From Gillisella vitis (GTDB lineage: Bacteria; Pseudomonadota; Alphaproteobacteria; Rhizobiales; Rhizobiaceae): a DNA stretch of 64,000 nt. The position numbers and the translations under genes were made by a program. Of this stretch, positions 39,459 to 48,413 are shown piece after piece (position 1 is the first letter of the stretch; the number at the start of each line of letters is the position of its first letter). The notes under the pieces were generated by a model. It worked only from the letters and a program-made list of their open reading frames with translations. It had not been told where the DNA came from and did not search any database. The stretch is taken from NCBI GenBank assembly GCA_009744235.1, contig WPHV01000009.1, forward strand, positions 62,001 through 126,000. The letters run 5' to 3'.

Positions 39459-40157
39459 TCAGCCGCCGAAGATCGTCCGCAGCAGGTCGATACCACGGTC
39501 ATCGAAACTCACTTCGCCCTGCTTATTGCCGGGACCGACCACGATAACCTTGCTGCCGATTTCGGCGCGGGCGTAGAGATCCTCGACATCCTTGTTGTTC
39601 ATACGGATGCAACCCGAGGACAGGTTCAGGCCGATCGACCAGGGCTGATTGGTGCCATGAATGCGGAAAATCGTATCGCGATTACCCTTGTAGAGATACA
39701 TGGCGCGCGCACCGAGCGGATTATCTGGCCCACCTTCCTGCACGACCGGCAGGACATGACCGCGCCGCGCTTCACGCACACGCATTTCTTCCGGCGGACG
39801 CCAGCTTGGCCATTCCACCTTGCGGCCGATATTGACGACACCCGACCAACCGAAACCTTCGCGCCCGACACCGACGCCGTAGCGGATCGCCCGGTTATTG
39901 CCTTCGACGAAATAGAGGAACTTGTTATTGGTATCGATGATAACAGTACCCGGAGCCTCATCGGTTCTGAGCCGCACCAGCCGCCGCTTGAACTTGTCGG
40001 GAACTTCCCGCTTCATCATCTGCGGTGTTACAACGCTGCTGGCCGTAGAACTGGCCGGATCGTCCGCTCTCGGTGCAGCTGCCAAGCCTGAAGTTGGCAA
40101 GACCAGCGCTGCCATCATCAATGCGGCCATCGCCACACCCGTTCCCCTCATCCGCAT
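39459..40157 (-). CDS. L,D-transpeptidase (YkuD domain), first of a pair
   Basis: A 232-residue exported enzyme: a basic start followed by MAALMMAALVLPTSGLAA is a signal peptide. The YkuD domain spans about 80-230, with TVIIDTNNKFLYFVE near 93-107, RIHGTNQPWSIG near 180-191 and the catalytic LSSGCIRMNNKDV near 193-205. These enzymes form 3-3 crosslinks in peptidoglycan or attach proteins to it, and are abundant in rhizobia. ATG 40157 follows GGAGAGGG; the longer start at 40208 would precede an unusual N-terminal tail. Confidence 0.92.
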   Translation of the reverse strand: MRMRGTGVAMAALMMAALVLPTSGLAAAPRADDPASSTASSVVTPQMMKREVPDKFKRRLVRLRTDEAPGTVIIDTNNKFLYFVEGNNRAIRYGVGVGREGFGWSGVVNIGRKVEWPSWRPPEEMRVREARRGHVLPVVQEGGPDNPLGARAMYLYKGNRDTIFRIHGTNQPWSIGLNLSSGCIRMNNKDVEDLYARAEIGSKVIVVGPGNKQGEVSFDDRGIDLLRTIFGG

Positions 40158-40284
40158 AGGCAATTTCCCTCTCCAAGCAGTTCGAACAAAACTATCCAAG
40201 CTTAGCAATGTTGCAAGCCGTCTCCAGTCGATTTTGTCAAAAAAGTGACAATAGTGTGACTTGAAATCAGCAGCCTGCCTCTGG

Positions 40285-41085
40285 TCACATCACGATGACT
40301 TTCGTACCCACGGGTACGCGGCCATACAGATCGGTTACATCCTGATTGCGCATGCGGATGCAGCCGGAAGACACGCCATAGCCGATCGTCCATGGCGCAT
40401 TGGTCCCGTGAATACGGTAGAGGGTCGAGCCAAGATAAAGCGCCCGCGCTCCCAGTGGATTTTCCGGCCCACCCTGCATGCGGGCCGGCAGATAATGGCC
40501 CTTGGCAGCTTCGCGCGCGATCATTTCCTGCGGCGGAATCCATTCTGGCCATTCTGTCTTGCGGGTCACCTTGTGCTCGCCCGCCCATTCAAAACCAGGC
40601 TTGCCGACGCCAACGCCATAGCGGCGGGCCATTCCTCCGTCCATCACCAGATAGAGAAAGCGATTATTGGTATCGATCACCAACGTGCCTGGCTTTTCCC
40701 TGGTCTGGTAAGCGACAACCTGCGGCAGGAATTGGGCGGGCGTCGACGACATCTGTCTGGGCGCGGGCATGGCCGAAGCTTGTTGAAGCGCAGGCCGCAG
40801 CGGGGCGGCGGAAGCAGCAGGCTGGCGATATTGCTGGGGTACCGGTTTGCTCACTGGCCGATAGTAAACCGGCTGGGCGGCTGAGGGCCTGCCGGGATTA
40901 CCAGTTGTTGGCTCAACCCGCACGCCCAATTGCAACAGCCATGGCGCTGCAAGGTCCGGGCTGACGACAACCGGTGGCCGGGTTTGATAGCGATCCTGCG
41001 CCGCAGCCTGCCCGACTATAGCGGGCAAGGTGAGTGTCACTGACAAGGCAAAACAGGCTTTCAGGAGAAAACGCGGTGACAGCAT
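40285..41085 (-). CDS. L,D-transpeptidase (YkuD domain), second of a pair
   Basis: A 266-residue relative of the neighbouring enzyme. A signal peptide ends near VGQAAAQ. A proline/glutamine/alanine-rich linker covers about 50-115. The YkuD domain follows, with TLVIDTNNRFLYLVMDG near 136-152, YRIHGTNAPWTIG near 222-234 and the catalytic VSSGCIRMRNQDV near 237-249. The two genes lie head to tail on one strand, 127 bases apart, and probably arose by duplication; the linker and N-terminus differ strongly. Confidence 0.92.
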   Translation of the reverse strand: MLSPRFLLKACFALSVTLTLPAIVGQAAAQDRYQTRPPVVVSPDLAAPWLLQLGVRVEPTTGNPGRPSAAQPVYYRPVSKPVPQQYRQPAASAAPLRPALQQASAMPAPRQMSSTPAQFLPQVVAYQTREKPGTLVIDTNNRFLYLVMDGGMARRYGVGVGKPGFEWAGEHKVTRKTEWPEWIPPQEMIAREAAKGHYLPARMQGGPENPLGARALYLGSTLYRIHGTNAPWTIGYGVSSGCIRMRNQDVTDLYGRVPVGTKVIVM

Positions 41086-41278
41086 CGGCTAAACCCATTT
41101 TTTGAAACGATCAGGACCCATAGTCCGTTGGGATCAACCTGCCACCGCCACTTGTGGAAAAGGTAAACGCGCATTCATTCGATTTGCCACAATGCGGGAA
41201 AGCTTTTGTCAGGGTTAGTATTTCGTTTGAAAAAACGGTGAACAAAGAGTAAACAAAAAATCAAACGAGGGAGCGGGA

Positions 41279-41911
41279 ATGGATAGTGCAGGATTGATTG
41301 CCGACGAAGAAGGCGCGTTGCGCTGTTTCTGGCATGGGGGACTTGTCGATTACCGCCGCTATCATGACGAGGAATGGGGACGGCCTGTTACCGACGACCA
41401 CCGCCTGTTTGAGAAAATCTGCCTTGAAGGCTTTCAATCCGGCCTGTCCTGGCTGACCATTCTGCGTAAGCGGGAGAATTTTCGTGCCGCCTTTGCCGGT
41501 TTCGACTTTGCAAAAGTGGCGCTATTTGATGATGCGGACATAGCCCGTTGCCTTGCCGATACCGGCATCGTCCGCCATCGCGGCAAGATCGTTTCCACCA
41601 TCAACAATGCCCGGCGAGCCTTGGAATTGCAGGCAGAGTTCGGCTCCCTCGCCGCTTATTTCTGGCGTTTTGAGCCTGATCCCGAAGAGCGCCCGGCAAA
41701 GATGGATTATGCAACGCTACGCGCCAACCCGACGTCCCCCACCTCCATACGGTTGTCGAAGGAATTGAAAAAGCGCGGCTGGAGTTTTGTCGGCCCCACC
41801 ACCGTCTATGCCTTCATGCAGGCGATGGGACTGGTGAACGACCACCTGGAAGGCTGCATTTGCCGGGAGACTGTGGAGCAGTTGAAGGCTACGTTTATTC
41901 GCCCCACCTAA
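41279..41911 (+). CDS. tag: DNA-3-methyladenine glycosylase I
   Basis: A 210-residue base-excision repair enzyme removing 3-methyladenine. RCFWHG near 15-20 with YHDEEWGRPV near 28-37, GFQSGLSWLTILRKRENFR near 51-69, and the C-terminal NDHLEGCICRE near 187-197 follow E. coli Tag, including Cys and His residues that bind zinc there. GAGGGAGCGGGA precedes ATG 41279. Convergent with the HAD gene, with only three bases between the stops. Confidence 0.95.
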   Translation: MDSAGLIADEEGALRCFWHGGLVDYRRYHDEEWGRPVTDDHRLFEKICLEGFQSGLSWLTILRKRENFRAAFAGFDFAKVALFDDADIARCLADTGIVRHRGKIVSTINNARRALELQAEFGSLAAYFWRFEPDPEERPAKMDYATLRANPTSPTSIRLSKELKKRGWSFVGPTTVYAFMQAMGLVNDHLEGCICRETVEQLKATFIRPT

Positions 41912-41914
41912 TTC

Positions 41915-42616
41915 TCAGCCAATCGAAGCAACCAGCTCCGGCAAGGCGCTGATCTCAGGTAATTCGCGGAAACGCGGCGCATCGACCGGTTTTTCTACAT
42001 GTTCGAAAACCCAGGTCAGCTCATGCGGTACGAACACACCCCATGCCCCAACGGCCAGCGCTGGCACGATGTCGGATTTCAGTGAATTGCCGACCATCAT
42101 CGCGCGTTCCGGCTCATCACCATGCTTTGAAAAAAGCCGACGATAGCTGGTGGCATTTTTGTCGGAGACAATTTCCACCGCGTCGAAAAAATCGCCAAGC
42201 CCGGATTGCGCCAGTTTGCGCTCCTGGTCGAACAGGTCACCCTTGGTAATCATCACCAGAAAATATCGTCCCGCCAAGGCTTCCAGCACTTCGCGCACAC
42301 CGGGCAATGTTTCCACCGGATGGCTGAGCAGATCGCGGCCAATCGCCAGGATCTCGCCGATCACAGTGCCGGGCGCCCGTCCCTCGGTAATATCCAGCGC
42401 CGTCTCGATCATCGACAGTGTGAAGCCTTTGATGCCGAAACCGTAATGGGCCAGATTGCGCTTTTCCGCCTCCAGAAGCCGCTCCGAAATCATGGAGGGT
42501 TCAGCATAATCTGCCAGCAACGAGCGAAAATGCTCCTCCGTCAGCCGGTAGAATTGCTCGTTCTGCCAGAGTGTATCGTCGGCATCGAGGCCAATGGTGG
42601 TCAGCGCCCGTGTCAT
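41915..42616 (-). CDS. HAD family hydrolase
   Basis: A 233-residue phosphatase of the HAD superfamily. Motif I is IGLDADDTLWQNEQF near 8-22, VMITKGDLFDQE near 124-135 gives motif II, and MVGNSLKSDIVPALAVG near 170-186 gives motif III-IV. A helical cap lies between. ATG 42616 is favoured over an upstream ATG at 42664 because the family begins close to motif I and GGAG stands just upstream. The substrate is unknown. Confidence 0.88.
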   Translation of the reverse strand: MTRALTTIGLDADDTLWQNEQFYRLTEEHFRSLLADYAEPSMISERLLEAEKRNLAHYGFGIKGFTLSMIETALDITEGRAPGTVIGEILAIGRDLLSHPVETLPGVREVLEALAGRYFLVMITKGDLFDQERKLAQSGLGDFFDAVEIVSDKNATSYRRLFSKHGDEPERAMMVGNSLKSDIVPALAVGAWGVFVPHELTWVFEHVEKPVDAPRFRELPEISALPELVASIG

Positions 42617-42687
42617 GTTCTCCTCCAAACAAGGCAGATGCACGGCTGCCTCAAGCGCATCCAATACTTGAGACAGCCGCGAATAGC

Positions 42688-43053
42688 TTACTTGCCGTGC
42701 ATATCAAGCCATTGCTGCATCATGGCAATTTCCCCCTGCTGCGCCTTGATGATCTCTTCGGCCAGCGTGCGGATCTTTTCGTCCTTGCCATATTGCAACT
42801 CTACCTTCGCCATGTCGATAGCGCCCTGGTGGTGAGCAATCATGCCGCGCACGAAATCCACATCGGCATTGCCGGTCATTGGCATGACCATGGCCTTGTG
42901 CATCCTGGCATTGGCGGCGGTAAAAGCCTTGCTGGATGGCGAGTTCAACGTGGTCGAGGGCATGGAATGATCCATGCCCTTCATGGTGTTGTCGGCATAA
43001 GCGGCAGTGGTGGCAAGCAACAGGCTTGCAGCAAGAAGTATGGTTTTGACCAT
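42688..43053 (-). CDS. DUF305 periplasmic protein
   Basis: A 121-residue exported protein. The signal peptide MVKTILLAASLLLATTAAYA is clear. The mature part is rich in Met and His: MKGMDHSMPS, MHKAMVMPMTGNADVDFVRGMIAHHQGAIDMAKVEL and MMQQWLDMHGK. DUF305 proteins are ferritin-like helical bundles often found with copper or other metal-handling genes. The next gene on the same strand is also Met/His/Cys rich, supporting a metal context. AAGGGACC precedes the start. Confidence 0.88.
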   Translation of the reverse strand: MVKTILLAASLLLATTAAYADNTMKGMDHSMPSTTLNSPSSKAFTAANARMHKAMVMPMTGNADVDFVRGMIAHHQGAIDMAKVELQYGKDEKIRTLAEEIIKAQQGEIAMMQQWLDMHGK

Positions 43054-43126
43054 GATGGTCCCTTTCTGATGATGACAAGACAGTCGAAATCCGGCCTTTC
43101 CCGGTTTCCATAGGCTCTTTCATTCA

Positions 43127-43558
43127 TCAAAAACGGGGCGGCGGCACCAAGGGCAAAGGCGCCAGCGATAGCAACCGGGTCGTCGATCCCGGCAACGGCG
43201 CATCCCCTACAATCGGCTTGCCCAAAACAACGGAAAACTCCGCAAGCAGGCTCACGCAGGCGGCGCAATGCCCACACCCCATCGCCTGATGCCGATCAGC
43301 ACAGTTCCGGTCGGTCTTATGGACATGCTCAAGTGGAATTGCAGCGTCAAATGTCGATGCAGTCGGCATCGCATCATGGCCTTGGTGTGTTTCGGCAACC
43401 TGCATCGTCATCGGCGAAACCATACCGCCAGTCGCAGCCAAGCCGCTGACCGGCATGGCGCCATAGGCCAGACCGGCAATAACCAGCATAAGACGAAGAA
43501 CGAGAGCCATAAAAAGAGTGTATGCCAATCGCCTCACGAGGCAAGCGCTTTCGATCAC
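43127..43558 (-). CDS. Secreted His/Cys-containing hypothetical protein
   Basis: A 143-residue protein with one strongly hydrophobic N-terminal segment (about residues 9-32), then a His/Met-rich middle (MTMQVAETHQGHDAM) and MGCGHCAACVSLLAEF near 92-107, with DRNCADRH before it. The overall shape resembles rhizobial DUF2946-like copper-associated proteins, but I do not claim the family. Its ATG overlaps the stop of the glycosyltransferase gene by four bases. The DUF305 gene follows 73 bases further. Confidence 0.65.
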   Translation of the reverse strand: MIESACLVRRLAYTLFMALVLRLMLVIAGLAYGAMPVSGLAATGGMVSPMTMQVAETHQGHDAMPTASTFDAAIPLEHVHKTDRNCADRHQAMGCGHCAACVSLLAEFSVVLGKPIVGDAPLPGSTTRLLSLAPLPLVPPPRF

Positions 43559-44664
43559 CCTTTCCTACGTTTGATCTGATCTGCCAGATCCAGCCATTGC
43601 TGCGCCCGCCGCGCCCAGGTGAAGTGAGTACGGACATATTGCGTCCGCTCTTGTCGCCGTGCTGCGGCTGCCGCCGGATCTCGCTTCATTGCTGCCAAGG
43701 CCTCACTGGCAAATTCGATATAGTTCTGCGCGAGTTGCCGTTGCGATGGTGCCATATTCATGAATTGGCCGAGTCCATTCAGAACGTCCGGTAGCGCACC
43801 AAGTCGCGTCGTCAGCACCTCCGCCCCGCTGGCCAAGGCTTCGACAGCGGCTATGCAAAAGGTTTCTGCGAATATCGATGGATAAGTCAAAGCAGCAGCA
43901 TTCCCCATGACATCAGCCAGTTTTTTCTGAGAAACGGAACCATGGTGGGTCACACCCGCTAGGCTGCGGGCAACTTCATAGAGATAGGCATTGGGGTCAT
44001 TTAGACCATCCGCTGTATTAATATTTATGCCCGAGAAAATTTTAAGCTCTGCTCCCGACAATCGGGCGCGAATGGACGGAAAAGCTAACAGCAGAATCTC
44101 CAATCCGCGAAAGGCTGTACTGGTATAGGTCAGGACTGGCGGAGCACCGATCTCAAACCATGCAGGCTGCAAAGGACGTTCCAGAAAAGCTGGAGACACT
44201 GCATTGCCGATCACCGCGGCCCGCGTTGGCTCGACGCCAAAGACCTTGGCATAATCGTTGAGCTGCCAATCGCTCACCATGACAAAGGCATCCCATACGG
44301 CCCGCTCCTCCGCATTGCGCAGGGTCGAAACCGACACCTGATCGGCAGCGTGATGGCAATAAAGCACCATGGGAATATGCTTGGGAACGACCTGACGAAA
44401 TTTAACGCCCAACGCCACCGAAACCACGACGACAATATCGAACTGGTCGAAGCCCTCACGCCCGATAGTGCTGCTTTCAACCAGCCGAACGCCCTTTACC
44501 ACCCGCTCGCGGCTAGGATTGTTCATCAAGGTCACCGTGGCACCAGCCTTGACCAATTCCTCGGAAAGATAGGCAATGGCCGATTGCGTGCCACCGAGTG
44601 GCTTTTGCATAGGCGTTTCTGGATCGTAATCGATGCCACTCGTATCCAGAAACAGAAAATTCAT
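43555..44664 (-). CDS. Glycosyltransferase family 4-like protein
   Basis: A 369-residue GT-B glycosyltransferase. The start contains the acceptor-side GGTQSAIAYLSEELVKAGATVTLM near 24-47. The donor-side half has TYTSTAFRGLEILLLAFPSIRA near 194-215 and AALTYPSIFAETFCIAAVEALASGAEVLTT near 281-310, the EX7E-like region of GT4. It would transfer a sugar to an unknown acceptor such as a surface polysaccharide. Downstream the secreted His/Cys protein gene overlaps it by four bases, an odd pairing in functional terms. Confidence 0.82.
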   Translation of the reverse strand: MNFLFLDTSGIDYDPETPMQKPLGGTQSAIAYLSEELVKAGATVTLMNNPSRERVVKGVRLVESSTIGREGFDQFDIVVVVSVALGVKFRQVVPKHIPMVLYCHHAADQVSVSTLRNAEERAVWDAFVMVSDWQLNDYAKVFGVEPTRAAVIGNAVSPAFLERPLQPAWFEIGAPPVLTYTSTAFRGLEILLLAFPSIRARLSGAELKIFSGININTADGLNDPNAYLYEVARSLAGVTHHGSVSQKKLADVMGNAAALTYPSIFAETFCIAAVEALASGAEVLTTRLGALPDVLNGLGQFMNMAPSQRQLAQNYIEFASEALAAMKRDPAAAAARRQERTQYVRTHFTWARRAQQWLDLADQIKRRKG

Positions 44665-44700
44665 GCCACCCCCCGATGACCCTGTCAGTCACAATTCGAA

Positions 44701-45465
44701 TCAACCTGAGCAAGCATATATGACCTTATGGAGAATCCGGTAGTCCTTGCTCTCTTCACCCAGCGGCACAACTGGCCAATCCCAGCCCTGCTCAGCTTCA
44801 GGCGGTGCGATACCCGCCAGAAGATCGGTTTCCTCACGCAAAACCCCATTTCGGTCGATGACGGAGAAGGAAATATCCGTCAGCAGACAGGTGCGGGCAG
44901 GCAAGTGCGCCAGCCCGTCGAGATGAGCGCGGATCAGCCGGGCGACGCTATCCCCAGGCATCGCCCCCACCGCCTCCCCGGCCAAACGCTTTTTTGCGCC
45001 CATGCCGATCTGGGAAAGAAGATTGGCCGAGACCACCAGATCGAGCCAGGGAACGCGGCGCAGGAAATCCAGCGGCTCCGGCACCTCTCCCTGTTTCAGC
45101 GCGTCGCAACCGGAGAGATCACGCTCAATGAAACGGACGTTCTTCAGCCCCTTCATCGCCACCCAGGCCCGGACGCTGGCGACATGCACCAGATCCACCA
45201 GCACGACCGTATCGAAGGCCCTCGATAATTCCAAAATAGGCACGTCGCGCAGCAGGCCGGAGCCAAGCACGACAACAGTACGGCGCGGCACGATCGGCTG
45301 TGCCGCATGCAGAACCGCCCGCTTGCAATTGAGCTCATGCTCGGCCCAATCGCTGGCGCAGCGGCGGGCGCGCGACCAGAGATTGATGGAATAGCGGATA
45401 TAAGGCCGATGCGCTTTCGACGTCACCCACCATGTTGCCGCGTAATTCAGCGCTTCAAGGATCAT
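44701..45465 (-). CDS. Conserved hypothetical protein with a Rossmann-like motif
   Basis: A 254-residue soluble protein. RTVVVLGSGLLRDVPILEL near 62-80, followed by FDTVVLVDLVHVASVRAW near 84-101 and VRFIERDLSG near 110, look like motifs I to III of a class I methyltransferase fold. No specific subfamily is recognised. ERDLSGCD and RVPWLDLVVSANLLSQIG also suit that fold. The gene lies just upstream of the glycosyltransferase on the same strand, 36 bases apart, and may share its transcript. Confidence 0.65.
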   Translation of the reverse strand: MILEALNYAATWWVTSKAHRPYIRYSINLWSRARRCASDWAEHELNCKRAVLHAAQPIVPRRTVVVLGSGLLRDVPILELSRAFDTVVLVDLVHVASVRAWVAMKGLKNVRFIERDLSGCDALKQGEVPEPLDFLRRVPWLDLVVSANLLSQIGMGAKKRLAGEAVGAMPGDSVARLIRAHLDGLAHLPARTCLLTDISFSVIDRNGVLREETDLLAGIAPPEAEQGWDWPVVPLGEESKDYRILHKVIYACSG

Positions 45466-45577
45466 TCCCGGCCTATAGCATCGGCGTCGGGCCGAAACCA
45501 GCCTTCGGCCTTGCCGCTCAAGGCGTCATCCACTAAGACAGCCGCAACACACACTCCCCTAGCATTCGGTGCCGAAC

Positions 45578-47092
45578 ATGAGCGAAAAGACCAAAAAGCC
45601 CCAGAAACTGAGAGCCCGCCTGCCGCGTGGTTTTGTGGATCGGGAAGCCCATGATATCCGCGCCGTCAACGAGATGACCGCGAAAATCCGCGAAGTCTAT
45701 GAGCGCTACGGCTTCGATCCCATTGAGACGCCACTGTTTGAATATACCGATGCGCTCGGCAAATTCCTGCCCGACAGCGACCGCCCCAACGAAGGCGTGT
45801 TCTCGCTTCAGGACGACGATGAGCAATGGATGAGCCTGCGCTACGACCTGACCGCACCGCTCGCCCGGCATGTCGCAGAAAATTTCAACGAGATCCAGCT
45901 GCCCTACCGCACCTACCGCGCCGGCTATGTGTTCCGCAATGAAAAGCCGGGTCCAGGCCGATTCCGCCAGTTCATGCAATTCGATGCCGACAGCGTCGGC
46001 GCGCCGGGCGTGCAGGCCGATGCCGAAATGTGCATGATGATGGCCGATACGCTGGAAGCGCTTGGCATCAAGCGCGGCGATTACGTGATCCGAGTGAACA
46101 ACCGCAAGGTTCTGGATGGCGTGATGGAAGCCATCGGGCTGGGTGGTGACGAGAATAGTGGTCGCCGTCTCAATGTTTTGCGCGCCATTGATAAGCTAGA
46201 TAAGTTTGGACCAGAAGGCGTGAAGCTGCTGTTGGGTGAAGGCCGCAAGGATGAAAGCGGCGACTTCACCAAGGGTGCAGGCTTGAATGCAGACCAGATC
46301 GAAAAAGTTCTCTTTTTCGTCAGCATCAAAGACTACGCTGAAAGCGCTGCCGAATTGGCCGAACTTGTGACAGGCACCAGCAAAGGTGCTGAGGGCGTGG
46401 AAGAACTGAACACCATCGGCTCACTTGTGACGAGCGCCGGTTACGATGCATCCCGCATCAAAATCGACCCCTCCGTCGTCCGAGGCCTCGAATACTACAC
46501 AGGCCCCGTCTACGAAGCCGAACTGACCTTCGACGTCACCAATGAAAAAGGCGAAAAGGTCGTGTTCGGCTCAGTTGGCGGTGGTGGCCGCTACGATGGC
46601 CTCGTCTCGCGCTTCATGGGCCAGCCCGTTCCGGCCACCGGCTTTTCCATTGGCGTCTCGCGCCTGATGACGGCGCTGAAGAACCTGGGCAAGCTGGGCG
46701 CTGACGAGGTGATCGCGCCGGTTCTGATCACAGTCATGGACGGCGATGTCGAGAGCATGGGGCGCTATCAGCGTTTTACCCAGGCGCTTCGCAATGAGGG
46801 CATTCGCGCTGAAATGTATCAGGGCAATTGGAAGAAATTCGGCAATCAGCTGAAATATGCCGACCGTCGCGGCTCCCCCATCGCCATCATCCAGGGCGGC
46901 GATGAGCGCGAACAGGGCGTGGTGCAGATCAAGGACCTGATCGAAGGCAAGCGTCTGTCAGGCGAGATCACCGACAATACCGAATGGCGTGAAGCCCGCG
47001 TGGCGCAGATTGTCGTGCCGGAAGCGGAGCTTGTGGCCAAGGTGAAGGAAATTCTGGCCGCCCAGGCGGACGATCGGGCGCGGGCGAAGTAG
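45578..47092 (+). CDS. hisS: Histidyl-tRNA synthetase
   Basis: A 504-residue class II synthetase. Motif 2 is [32 protein letters not shown] near 108-139, the HisA motif is [16 protein letters not shown] near 305-320 and motif 3 lies at [15 protein letters not shown] near 335-349. The anticodon domain follows. It is the longer alphaproteobacterial form. ATG 45578 is preferred over the GTG nine bases earlier, though neither has a strong ribosome site. Downstream, after a leader and small genes, come hisZ and hisG. Confidence 0.96.
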   Translation: MSEKTKKPQKLRARLPRGFVDREAHDIRAVNEMTAKIREVYERYGFDPIETPLFEYTDALGKFLPDSDRPNEGVFSLQDDDEQWMSLRYDLTAPLARHVAENFNEIQLPYRTYRAGYVFRNEKPGPGRFRQFMQFDADSVGAPGVQADAEMCMMMADTLEALGIKRGDYVIRVNNRKVLDGVMEAIGLGGDENSGRRLNVLRAIDKLDKFGPEGVKLLLGEGRKDESGDFTKGAGLNADQIEKVLFFVSIKDYAESAAELAELVTGTSKGAEGVEELNTIGSLVTSAGYDASRIKIDPSVVRGLEYYTGPVYEAELTFDVTNEKGEKVVFGSVGGGGRYDGLVSRFMGQPVPATGFSIGVSRLMTALKNLGKLGADEVIAPVLITVMDGDVESMGRYQRFTQALRNEGIRAEMYQGNWKKFGNQLKYADRRGSPIAIIQGGDEREQGVVQIKDLIEGKRLSGEITDNTEWREARVAQIVVPEAELVAKVKEILAAQADDRARAK

Positions 47093-47461
47093 GGTTTTTG
47101 AAGTCGGCAAAGGAGAATATTACGCCCTCTAACGCCCCCTTCCCCCTCCACTCTTTATACGCTAGAAGCAGTTCAGGATCGGTTGTAACGCACCGATCCC
47201 GGAGCGTAGAAACTCCGCGCAGAACGGCCCGTGTCGGTCGTTATAAAGACACCCCTCAGCCATAGGTTTGTGGCTGAGGCGGTGGACTATCTCTATACGG
47301 TCCACTCTCCATCCTTCTATGGTCGGGGAGGCCTTGGCGTATGTCCAGAGCTTCGGCTTAAAGGCCAGGGCGGTCGTTTCTGTGCGGCTTTTCTACCTCC
47401 CCGATCGCCAGAGACGTTCTCTGGCGATCGCTTGGTTTTCAAGCGTGGGAGGCAATGGACA
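47093..47461 (+). other. Hairpin-rich leader between hisS and a small membrane protein gene
   Basis: Within 260 bases lie GGATCGGT/ACCGATCC (47176-47199), CGGAG/CTCCG (47200-47217), CCTCAGCCA/TGGCTGAGG (47254-47279) and a perfect 13-base-pair hairpin CGATCGCCAGAGA/TCTCTGGCGATCG with loop CGT (47402-47430), followed by CTTGGTTTTC. This looks like a structured non-coding RNA or a regulated mRNA leader. An open frame runs through it from 47231 but has no ribosome site. Confidence 0.5.
47402..47440 (+). terminator. Strong hairpin, possible terminator of the structured leader
   Basis: Thirteen perfect base pairs with a three-base loop, followed by GCTTGGTTTT. The U-run is modest. It precedes the ribosome binding site of the next gene by about 15 bases and could act as an attenuator. 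Confidence 0.5.
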
Positions 47462-47926
47462 ATGGCCGATTACAACCTCTGGGCCGATCTTTTCGATACG
47501 TGGCAATCCTCATCCGACTGGATCAAGACGCTGGTCATCGTGACACCGCCGGTTTTTGCAATCAGCGTGTTGGCCCTGCTGCTGCGCCACAGGCGGGAGA
47601 GACCGGGAAACCCACCCCAAGGCGCAATTTACCAACCACCACAGCGCCCGGAAGACTCGGCGGAGATTATAGACGTCACCATTCTCGACGCGGCAACCAA
47701 CCTTCAAACCCGATTAGAGGAAGCCCGCCGCACCCTGCTGCCGCAGAACCGTACCCTGCCCGATAGCGAAGCACTGGGACGCCGGACCATCCGTCAGCAG
47801 ATCGAACAGATCATTCTCGAAGAATACCACCGCCGGTCCGATCCGGCTGACGCCCTTGAGCGCGTGCGGCAATTCCTGAGACAACACCAGCCTCAGCAGA
47901 AAGACGGACGCCAAACTGAGGATTGA
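47462..47926 (+). CDS. Hypothetical single-pass membrane protein, 154 residues
   Basis: The protein starts MADYNLWADLFDTWQSSSDW, then has one hydrophobic segment LVIVTPPVFAISVLALLL near 26-43. A basic RHRRERPG stop-transfer region follows, then a soluble tail predicted to be helical (ILDAATNLQTRLEEARRTLLP, IRQQIEQIILEEYHRR). The tail is charged and ends with Gln-rich sequence. ATG 47462 follows GGGAGG. Two tiny membrane protein genes follow. No family recognised. Confidence 0.65.
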   Translation: MADYNLWADLFDTWQSSSDWIKTLVIVTPPVFAISVLALLLRHRRERPGNPPQGAIYQPPQRPEDSAEIIDVTILDAATNLQTRLEEARRTLLPQNRTLPDSEALGRRTIRQQIEQIILEEYHRRSDPADALERVRQFLRQHQPQQKDGRQTED

Positions 47927-48002
47927 CTGTGAGCAAGTGTGCATCCGAGGTGACGGCCCATTCAAGCTGAGATAGACTGGAATCGCAACCACGGAGACAG
48001 TT

Positions 48003-48245
48003 TTGCAAGACAGCGCCCCCATTCCGGTCACCCAATGGAACGAGATGAAAAAGCTCGAAGCCTCATGGTTCGACCGGCTGTCCACCGTTTGCCTTACGGT
48101 TGGCGTGGCTGCACCGATAGCCGCCAGCAGTCTCTCGCCCAATGGTGATCATAAATTACCGCTGCTTGGCTTCGTCTTCTGGATTTTTCTGGCAATCGTG
48201 CTACATATACTGGCAAGGTTCTCTATTCTGGAGATGAAACAGTGA
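48003..48245 (+). CDS. Small membrane protein, 80 residues, TTG start
   Basis: The frame starts at TTG 48003 with GGAG seven bases upstream. After a polar start with EMKKLEASWFDRL it has two hydrophobic segments, about 30-43 (VCLTVGVAAPIAA begins near 29) and 54-71 (LLGFVFWIFLAIVLHIL). It ends EMKQ, and its stop overlaps the start of the next tiny gene (GTGA). Unknown function. Confidence 0.6.
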   Translation: MQDSAPIPVTQWNEMKKLEASWFDRLSTVCLTVGVAAPIAASSLSPNGDHKLPLLGFVFWIFLAIVLHILARFSILEMKQ

Positions 48246-48349
48246 CAAGTTTTGAGCAGATCTACACTGTCATGCCGCTTGGCCTGCTGGTTCTGGCCGG
48301 GGGCCTGCTGGCCTATAAAAAATGGCAGCATAGCCAGACCCATCATTGA
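48242..48349 (+). CDS. Tiny membrane protein, 35 residues
   Basis: A GTG at 48242 overlaps the preceding stop codon (GTGA), giving a 35-residue protein: a polar start TSFEQIYTV, one hydrophobic segment MPLGLLVLAGGLLAY, and a basic end KKWQHSQTHH. Its stop lies 64 bases before hisZ. The overlap and the shape of a complete mini membrane protein argue for a real gene, though its size limits certainty. Confidence 0.45.
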   Translation: MTSFEQIYTVMPLGLLVLAGGLLAYKKWQHSQTHH

Positions 48350-48413
48350 CATAGTAGTCAAAGGGTGGTGTTCGGATTATCCCGAATGCATGCGTAACTG
48401 ACCGGGATAGTCA

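Noticed and set aside
44685..44710. tRNA-like TTCGAATC string
   Set aside because: Only the T-loop-like string is present; no acceptor stem or anticodon arm can be formed around it.
47231..47461. In-frame upstream extension of the 154-residue membrane protein
   Set aside because: It runs through the perfect hairpins and lacks a ribosome site, whereas ATG 47462 has GGGAGG. Treated as a structured leader.
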